Origin: Tricholoma matsutake | Taxonomy: Eukaryota > Basidiomycota > Agaricomycetes > Agaricales > Tricholomataceae | NCBI GenBank assembly: GCA_026075535.2 | Contig: AP026546.1 | Span: forward strand, 7,626,001 to 7,690,000 | Direction of reading: 5' to 3' | Length of the DNA: 64,000 nucleotides | Part shown: positions 57,787-64,000 of the stretch, piece by piece | Numbering within the stretch: position 1 is the first letter of the stretch | Layout of the letters: the number at the start of each line of letters is the position of its first letter | Made by a program: the position numbers and the translations under genes | Notes under the pieces: model-generated | Seen by the model: the letters and a program-made list of their open reading frames with translations, nothing else | What the model was told of the DNA's origin: nothing | The model's database searches: none

Positions 57787-57885
57787 CCCAAATGATGCAA
57801 TCATCATTTGGGCCATAGTAAGCTTTTTTTTTCATTCGTTTTTTACTTTTGTAAACTAACTAATTCATTTATTTTGTTTCTAGGT
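57787..57885 (+). promoter_or_regulatory. Palindrome at a conserved splice donor and its intron
   Basis: CCCAAATGATG-CAAT-CATCATTTGGG (57787-57812) directly precedes GCCATAGTAAGCTTTTTTTT. The intron ends TTTTGTTTCTAG before GTTCTAA at about 57884. T2 keeps the palindrome with CG/CG in place of TG/CA, so pairing is preserved. Confidence 0.6.
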
Positions 57886-58120
57886 TCTAATCTACATGAG
57901 TAATGACAGACTGATGCGAGCCAAACCCACACCCAACGATGCCCCTGGCAACCCCCCTCCTCCCCATCAAAATGGGATGTGAGGGTATTGATCATGGTCA
58001 GGAGCATGGGGAGCAACACCAGGAGACCCCAGAAGGGGAATACCCACCCAGTAAGCACCACCTGACCCCTCCCCTCATGCCCCGTCACTGACAAACTGAC
58101 AATGCACCCACCCCATGCCT

Positions 58121-58550
58121 ACAAGCTGCTGCTTGTAGGGTGGATCATGAGTACATGGACCCCCCACAACACCAATGACATCCAGCACCCCCCATCACTG
58201 CCATGAGTGACTGCTTGTGGGGTGTATATGGGGTGCGAGAACATGGGAACGGCGTGGAGGGACGACGATGGCACCAAACGACACACCTACGAGCAGCTGC
58301 CCATAGGGTGGTTCATGGGTGCAGATGACGAGGGGGATGAATGACAAGGGTGATGAAACGACAAGGGGAAAGGGAAATGATGACCAGAAGGGGAGATGAT
58401 GGCAACACCCGCCCCACGCATGCCTATGAGCATCTGCTCATAGGGTGTTTAAGGGGAGGAGGAGGGAGGGAGGGGACGATGGACAAACACCGCCACCAAC
58501 ATATGATGCACCACCCACCACCAGCCTCGCGAGCAACTGCTCATGGGGTG
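58121..58550. repeat. GAGCAGYTGCTC palindromes in T3 (five copies)
   Basis: Cores near 58121 (AAGCTGCTGCTTG), 58205, 58291 (GAGCAGCTGCCC), 58428 (GAGCATCTGCTC) and 58531 (GAGCAACTGCTC), each near a GGGGTGG or TAGGGTG word, as in the 9.7-11.0 kb region. Confidence 0.75.
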
Positions 58551-58684
58551 GAGGGTGGGTGGAATGATGAGGGAGGGGAGGGAAGCCACGGGGGAGGCAA
58601 GGTGAGGGAGGCGAGACATGATGGAGACAAGAGGGAGGGGAAACAACGAGACAGGGCTGACAAGACAGCCAACGTGACGCACCA

Positions 58685-58842
58685 CCACCCCCTCCCCCCC
58701 GTTTTGCAGGGGGGTGGTTTTCTTTTGAAGAATTTAAAATAGTATAATTAAATAGTATAATTAATTCTCCCCCCTGCGTTTGCGTGGGGGGTTTTTTTAA
58801 AATCTATATTAGTTATCTACTGCCTCGCAACGACGTGAGGGC
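58685..58842. repeat. Array of three GC-rich hairpins in T3
   Basis: Stems at 58685-58717 (CCACCCC / GGGGTGG), 58769-58791 (CCCCCCTGCG / CGTGGGGGG) and 58822-58842 (GCCTCGC / GTGAGGGC), separated by A/T-rich DNA, just inside the tRNA-like module as in T1. Confidence 0.7.
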
Positions 58843-58901
58843 TCAATAAGTGAAGTAATCTTAAGTGCTATAAATGGACTTTATATTACATGTTTATTAA
58901 T

Positions 58902-58990
58902 GCTCCTGTGGCTCAACTGGTTGAGCACTTGTTTGGTGGTCATGTGGCTTATATATCCCAAGGTCTGGGGTTCAATCCCTGCTCTGCCCA
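58902..58990 (+). ncRNA. tRNA-like pol III module in T3 (right), pointing outward
   Basis: GCTCCTGTGGCTCAACTGG has a perfect D-stem (GCTC / GAGC) and A-box. B-box GGGTTCAATCCC follows near 58968. There is no pairing acceptor stem, so it is tRNA-derived and not a tRNA gene. Close relative of 31300-31378. Confidence 0.7.
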
Positions 58991-59194
58991 TTTATTTTGT
59001 AAGCACTTCCACCAAAGTCAAGTCTTCCGAAATGGTGTGGTATTCCAACTACCTGTTGGAATTGCATAGGACTTTACTTGGAATTTACTAGGAATTTCTT
59101 GGAAATAAGAGTACATGGTCATCAAGATACATTCTGATCGGACTCCTAGGACTAGCATCGGACTAGTAGGACTCCTATCGGAAAACTCAGACTC

Positions 59195-59542
59195 CTAGGA
59201 CTCCAATAGGAATACAGGGGGGAGTGCAAAGTCTTGTTTGAAGTCTAAAACTATCCCATGCTTTCTCATAAACATGGTTCCTATGATCACATCATACCTA
59301 TCAAGGTTGACCACATCAAAATAATGATTGCCCTGAAGGTCTTGAAGTTCAAAGTTGGAGAACAATCCAAAATTGATTTTGGATCTGCTTCCTACCATCC
59401 CTAATTGCAGGGGTATGGGCTCCTCAAGCTCATGCACCTTGAGATTGGCTGACACTGTGAATTCAGGAGACATGGAGTCGGAAGTGCAACCAGAATCCAA
59501 CAAGACATTGGCTTCTAGGCTGTGGATCCTCATTTGGATCAT
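59195..59542 (-). pseudogene. Gypsy D aspartic protease domain
   Basis: The minus strand reads NVLLDSGCTSDSMSPEF (active-site Asp in DSG), YFDVVNLDRYDVIIGTMFM (the flap and second hydrophobic block), MRKHGIVLDFK, then the T3 insertion at 59244. The last residues after DFK come from T3. The domain cuts the gag-pol polyprotein. Confidence 0.85.
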
Positions 59543-59978
59543 GAAACACCAATTATTCTTTTCAGTGCAAGGAGGTCGGGAAATTTTCTTGGTAGACTTC
59601 CTCAGGGCCAGAGGTCCTCTGAGGTTGGATCATATGGGAGGTGAGAAGTCCCCTATTACTCCTATTTGATCCTCGAGAGAGGTCAAGGGTGTTGCCTTCT
59701 CTTCCTCTCCCTCTTCAGCCAAGAGGGAGTTCCCACTGAAGGATTCCCAGAGGTTGAGGCTCTCCTCATTGTCTTCATCCTCCAAGTCAGACACTGACTG
59801 CATTGATGGGCAATCATCAGAGTCATACTTGGGGAAATCATGCTTGACCAGTTCCCAAATGGAATTGAACATCTCTGGATCCTTGCTGTCACTCCTACTG
59901 GTCTCATAATCCAAGGTTAAGGGATACAATCCCCCCTCGGAGCTATATTGTGACCCCAGGACCATTTCTTCCTGGTCT

Positions 59979-62243
59979 TCAGAATCGCTGTGACTGTTCC
60001 TCCCTATGGCTATGACTATCCTGGGGGGAATCATTGGGAGGGAGGTCTGTTTCCTCCCTGGTGGCATACATTCTCACACCTGGTTTAGGCCTGGGCAAGC
60101 CTGGACATCCATGATTCTCTGGGCATTTTGGGTCAGTGGAGTAATGTCCCTTTCCTCTGCATTTGAAACAAGTGGGAGGAGGTTTGGACTCATCTACCCT
60201 CTTCAAATGAGAGGAGTCATAATGGGATGATCGCTCTCCTGTGGGGGGAGGGTGTCATTCTGCCAGCGGATGCTCCACTTCCTTGGAGGGAGTCCCAATG
60301 TACCATCTGGGGGGACAATCTTGATTCCTCAGGTGATCTGTTCACAAAAGATTATCCTTAGGGCAGTCACCAGGGCATTCAAAGATAGGCTCAGGCTTGG
60401 AGGGGAGAGCAATGGACTTGGGTTTGGTCATCTCCTTGTTCGAGGAGAGGACCTCTACCATTCACCTTTGCTCTTGATATCTCTTCTTCTTGCGGAGGAT
60501 CTCCTCAGCTTCTTTGGCATAATACAATAGGGTTTGGGTAGAACTGGCTTCTGCTGAGCATCCCTTGTTGAAGATAAAGGATACCATGGAACTAGGCATC
60601 CCAGAAAGAAGCTGGGTTTTGAACATAAACCTATCTGGTGCACGGATCATCCTGGTTGTGTAATGCTCCAGGTGGTAATAATAGCTCATAACCCCTTCCC
60701 TGGCATTGTATTTGACTCAAGAGAAGTTTTTGGCAGCATCGTGAGTGGCATTGTTGTGAATAAACCAGTCGTAGAGCCCAGTGATCATGTCCTTGAACAC
60801 CCAGGATGCCCAGTGACAGTATACCCATCAACGTTGTCTTCAAACCAAGCCAAGGCCATGCCTTTGAGGTACACTCTATGCATTCCAAGTCCTTCTCAGG
60901 ACCGCAGATCCTCCCCACTTTCATCTATCGCAGCAGGGAATTGAGCCATCATTCAAACACCTTGGTATCATCACTTCCTCCATAATTGGGAGGATTGGGT
61001 ACACAGGGACCATTCTTCTTATCTGTTGGGGTGTCCAGGGACACTGCAACTTTGTTGTCAATCTGTTTGTGGAACTTGGAGTGCATGGCCTTCAAGTACC
61101 TGGAAGGGCATCTATTACCCTTGTCTCAGTACAAATTGAGTTCCCAAATGTAACCTCATCATTTGGAAAAAGTAGCAGATCGGGTACCCAGGGACTTGCA
61201 GGCCCTGGATTGGCCTGAAGGAGTAGTCCTGGAAGGAGTCCCTTCTGGAGCCGTTTGCAACCTGGATCATCGAGGACCATTTGGTTGAAGGAAGCTAGTG
61301 CCTTCGACCTCTTCCTCCTCATCAGTGGGTGGAAAAGAGGCATCATCATCATCACTATCCTTGTCGCTGTTGGAGGACCCTCCTCCGCCATCACCATTAT
61401 ACTTGGGGTCTCCATCTGGAGAGGGGGCCTGGTTACCTGAGCATTCCCTCATGATGAGGGAGGTGCTGACTGATCCTCAAAGGGGTATCTGTCCTTATCG
61501 AACCTAATTCCCTGGTCAGGGACATCAGTGGGCTGTCCCTCCCAGAGGGCAGCATTGCAGAACCATTGGAGGGCAACCTTGCTTGCCCTGTCATAGTGAA
61601 CCGACGTTTTGGAGGCAGATGGGGAAATAGGTGCTAGATTCTCTTGCCTGAGATCCTCATGGCGAGAGAAGGTATTCCCCTGGGGTGGGGGAACACCATT
61701 AGAATGGAGGCGCTCCTCAGCATCCTGGTGGATCTGAGCCAAAAATCCTTGGGCCATCTTGAGGAGGTTTCTTGAGAGTTCAGATGGGTCATAACTGGCC
61801 TGTCCTGAATAAAAGTTGAACAGGTTCTGCGCCTGCTCCATGAACCTGAGAGCGTCCCTCTCCTCATTGGCAGGAGGGGAGTAGTGGACGGGGAGCTTAT
61901 CTCCTCATCGTCGCTGCCAGGCTTGCTTGTCCATGGGAGTGGGCAAGTGAGATTCATCAGTGGGGGTTTGTTCCTGACAAGGGGAACCAAATCCACGGCT
62001 AGATGTCAGCAAAGGCAAAGGAGTAACTTCCTCAGGAATTCATTCACTCCAAAGACTAGCTGGGAGTCTCAGAGGGGAAGCAGGTGTTTGCACTGTCACC
62101 TTGTCATCTTCCTGGCCATGGTTATTAAGAACATCTTCAGTCCCCTGGGTAGGGGTCCAATCTCTTTCTGGGGGATGGGCACCTGGGGCATCAGGAAAAC
62201 CACTTTTTGATCCAGGCTTTCCCAGGATAAAGGGCTGATTCAC
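59979..62243 (-). pseudogene. Gypsy D gag with zinc knuckle
   Basis: Starts near 62243 (MNQPFILGKPG). Later blocks are AQNLFNFYSGQASYDPSEL (61840), ASKVALQWFCNAALWEG, KNFSWVKYNAREGVMSYYYH (about 60720, capsid), RMIRAPDRFMFKTQLLSGMP, then CFKCRGKGHYSTDPKC at about 60160, a CX2CX4HX6C knuckle with two more residues than the usual spacing. Frame changes and TGA stops occur throughout. From 59980 to 59640 a Ser/acidic linker leads to the protease. Confidence 0.78.
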
Positions 62244-62368
62244 AGGGTATCTCAGGAGTATTGGAATGCCCTGTGGTCACCTGTGATGCTTTTGTCTTGC
62301 TTTACCATCCAAAGTTGCAAAATAGAACATGTTGTATACAATAAATAATACAATATTTTTACACTACA

Positions 62369-64000
62369 CTACCATATAGTTTGATATGCATACATATGTT
62401 GCCAGTTATTTATAACAAAAGATGAACATTTGTCCAGAACATTTTGAGATGTCCAGTTCACTTCTGCCCTTGAGTCCTTGTATTTAGGAATTAGCATGCA
62501 GCTCTGACAGATTTCCGACAAAGGTACAACAGCTCCAAGTGGAACTCCCTCTGAGTTCCAGGTTGTTTTTATTGTATACATGCCAGTTTGTTGATCTGCC
62601 TCTGATTGTTGTTTTGAATACCATTCAACATATGCCAATGGTACCTTTGGCCATGATGCTGGAGTGTCTTGAGGTCCCAGCCCCAAATCAATCTTCTGTG
62701 GCAACCTAAATGATGGACAAGATAATTGGATGCAGTTGAACAGCTATAAATCAACACTTACCAGCTAATCCTGTAGATTCTGCTTCATCTGTTTTGAGAA
62801 TATTACAGTATCAAAATGACCAGAAGATCGCTGCCTTGGAATTGGAATTGCCTTGACGATATCTCTCTCATCATCTTCATCCTGAAGACCAAGAGGGGAA
62901 AACTTGAACTGATTAAACACATCTAGGCATTTGAAGGTCAGGGGGAACTGAATTGCTCTTTGATTAGAGGTACGATGAGTAAAAATCTGTTCAAATATTC
63001 CTTGAGATGTCATTCAAAGGCAGGCGCATGATGTGAGTGAGAAATATTTGATATGGATTTGTTGGGATAGTTGGGGAATTTTGCAAGAGATATTGAGCCT
63101 ACAAGAGGCCCATCCAAGTTATTAGATGAATCCTCAGAGTAAGAGAGATAGCTTTCAAAGGAATCAACCTTTTCTTGATGAGAAAGCCGAGAAATCATTT
63201 GGGGAAATTTGTCTCTTTTGTTAGAGGCTCACCATCCATGCTTAGCAAAATCGATATGGAGTCATTCAAACATTTCAGTATTGTAGTTGTTGGTGGCCCC
63301 AAATAAGTGTATGGAATCAATGTAGTGAAGAAGAGAATGGAACTTTGGAATGTTGAAATCTCCACATATGCCAGTATCTTCCAGAAAAAAAGTATGATTT
63401 TCTTCCCATGTTGTTAAAGCATCTTCCATGTATTTCAAAGTATCTGTATCATGCATGCTGTATTGAGCCAGATAGATGAAGTCCAAGATGGATTTGACTG
63501 CCAACAGCCCCTTTTTAGGAATCACTCCTATGAGACAGCCCAAAAGGATCTTAGCCATGTTTTTACACTCTGTTCCTGATATTTGAGACAAAGCGGATAT
63601 GCCATTCTTGAGTTGCCATACTCCATTAGCTGGTGGAAGAGTTCATATACATCAGTCCGGTTCTGCAGGTGACATTGCCCTCTGACACCAGCTAATTAAA
63701 TGTTTCAAAACACCCTGGTATAGCTGGTGGAGAACATCAGGTGTTATTGATGTATGGATGTCAGTACATGGAAAGTCTTGCCAGAAGGGGCGGTGAAGGC
63801 TTCCTGACACATCCTTGCTCATACATCTGCTGTAGAATTGAGATGGGGTATTGGAGGATGACATGGCATTGTTGATCACTGAAGATGTCCATGTCCATTT
63901 CTGAGTCCTTGGATTGCTCTGTTCCATCTCCTGGAGATCCTTTTCATGAGTGCAACATTTTGGGCAGGTACCATATTTAGCGCATGTAACTAGGCATTGT
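62369..64000 (-). pseudogene. Plavaka-type transposase B, partial
   Basis: Runs off the right edge. On the minus strand: CAKYGTCPKCCTHEKDL (zinc site, near 63990), TSITPDVLHQLYQGVLKHLI, ISGTECKNMAKILLGCLIG, LDFIYLAQYSMHDTDTLKYM, DFNIPKFHSLLHYIDSIHLF and GATNNYNTEMFE, then a degenerate middle and the C-terminal block LPRKL-like MPQKIDLGLGPQ with VPLAYVEWYS and ending NNWQHMYAYQTIW. This is a different Plavaka subfamily from copy A (LHQLYQG versus LLHDFELGVW). The frames shift near 63600, 63200 and 62760. The family moves by a DDE mechanism. Confidence 0.85.

Larger units (their letters stand above)
57159..59234. mobile_element. TIR element T3 (non-autonomous) with a 10-bp target duplication
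   Basis: Tips GAGGTCTTTACACTCC and GGAGTGCAAAGTCT; TGTTTGAAGT lies on both sides (57149-57158 and 59235-59244). Removing the insert plus one copy rejoins the gypsy D pol frame (GIVLDFK to HNEVHLKG). Interior order: outward tRNA-like module (minus, 57475-57545), proline-rich ORF, palindrome and splice donor, intron, five GAGCAGYTGCTC palindromes, three GC-rich hairpins, outward tRNA-like module (plus, 58902). No transposase. A 9-10 bp duplication would suit Mutator-like elements, but this assignment is an inference. Confidence 0.85.
53424..62250 (-). mobile_element. Ty3/Gypsy element D, rearranged, no LTRs seen
   Basis: On the minus strand: gag (62243 to about 60200), zinc knuckle, protease (59542-59245), T3 insertion, linker (57148-56400), an inverted RT/RNase H block (55350-56395, now plus strand), RNase H end, integrase and chromodomain (55344-53430). 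Outside 62250 Plavaka B begins, and at 53423 the TR-GAG LTR begins, so both LTRs of D are lost. Confidence 0.85.

Noticed and set aside
58902..58990. A functional tRNA gene
   Set aside because: A- and B-boxes and a D-arm are present but no acceptor stem pairs and the anticodon arm is poor.

Overview
This window reads as a transposon-dense stretch of a basidiomycete (Agaricomycete) nuclear genome. The evidence is Plavaka-type transposases, a DUF6698-like gene with six 46-53 bp GT-AG introns, Ty3/Gypsy elements with chromodomains, Ty1/Copia elements, pogo-like and hAT remnants, and no bacterial-style operons, ribosome binding sites or rRNA. I cannot name the species. Almost every recognisable reading frame belongs to a mobile element, and nearly all are broken. 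In the best-preserved element the breaks are overwhelmingly TGA codons where the family has arginine (CGA), as expected from C-to-T decay at CpG sites.

Layout: 1-4088 copia element A (minus, runs off the left edge). 4432-6766 pogo-like transposase pseudogene (minus). 7106-7390 hAT tail. 7541-7913 hAT foldback MITE with an 8-bp duplication. 8129-9325 gypsy fragment (plus). 9590-12907 low-complexity, palindrome- and tandem-repeat-rich DNA-transposon debris. 13440-19700 degenerate fragments. 20536-22057 a nearly intact seven-exon DUF6698-like gene (minus), 193 bp from the divergent start of Plavaka transposase A (22251-26555, plus). 28515-29652 solo LTR. 29811-31078 unrecognised coding remnant. 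31080-32965 TIR element T1. 32966-35434 copia element B with T2, a relative of T1, inserted in its leader. 36205-41215 gypsy element B, whose 3' LTR is split by another solo LTR. 41221-43190 unknown retroelement-like remnant. 43191-53423 a gag-only LTR retrotransposon (TR-GAG-like, minus) interrupted by a hAT MITE and by a complete young gypsy element Z (46502-51837). 53424-62250 gypsy element D (minus), with an inverted reverse-transcriptase segment and TIR element T3 (57159-59234) inserted in its pol. 62369-64000 Plavaka transposase B (minus).

The most interesting signal is the T1/T2/T3 family. These TIR elements (tips CTTTACACTCC) carry, just inside each preserved end, a tRNA-like RNA polymerase III promoter module pointing outward. 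The two complete members also carry arrays of GC-rich hairpins, and the interior of T1, T3 and the related 9.7-11.0 kb region carries many copies of a palindrome with core GAGCAGYTGCTC. Members share a palindrome set directly before a conserved spliceosomal intron donor. T3 has a perfect 10-bp target duplication, and removing it restores the interrupted gypsy pol frame. I know of no description of this combination, but I could not search for one.

The genes do not form a pathway. The window is a record of nested insertion, CpG decay, deletion, inversion and LTR recombination, with one conspicuously preserved host-type or element-borne gene (DUF6698-like) in the middle.
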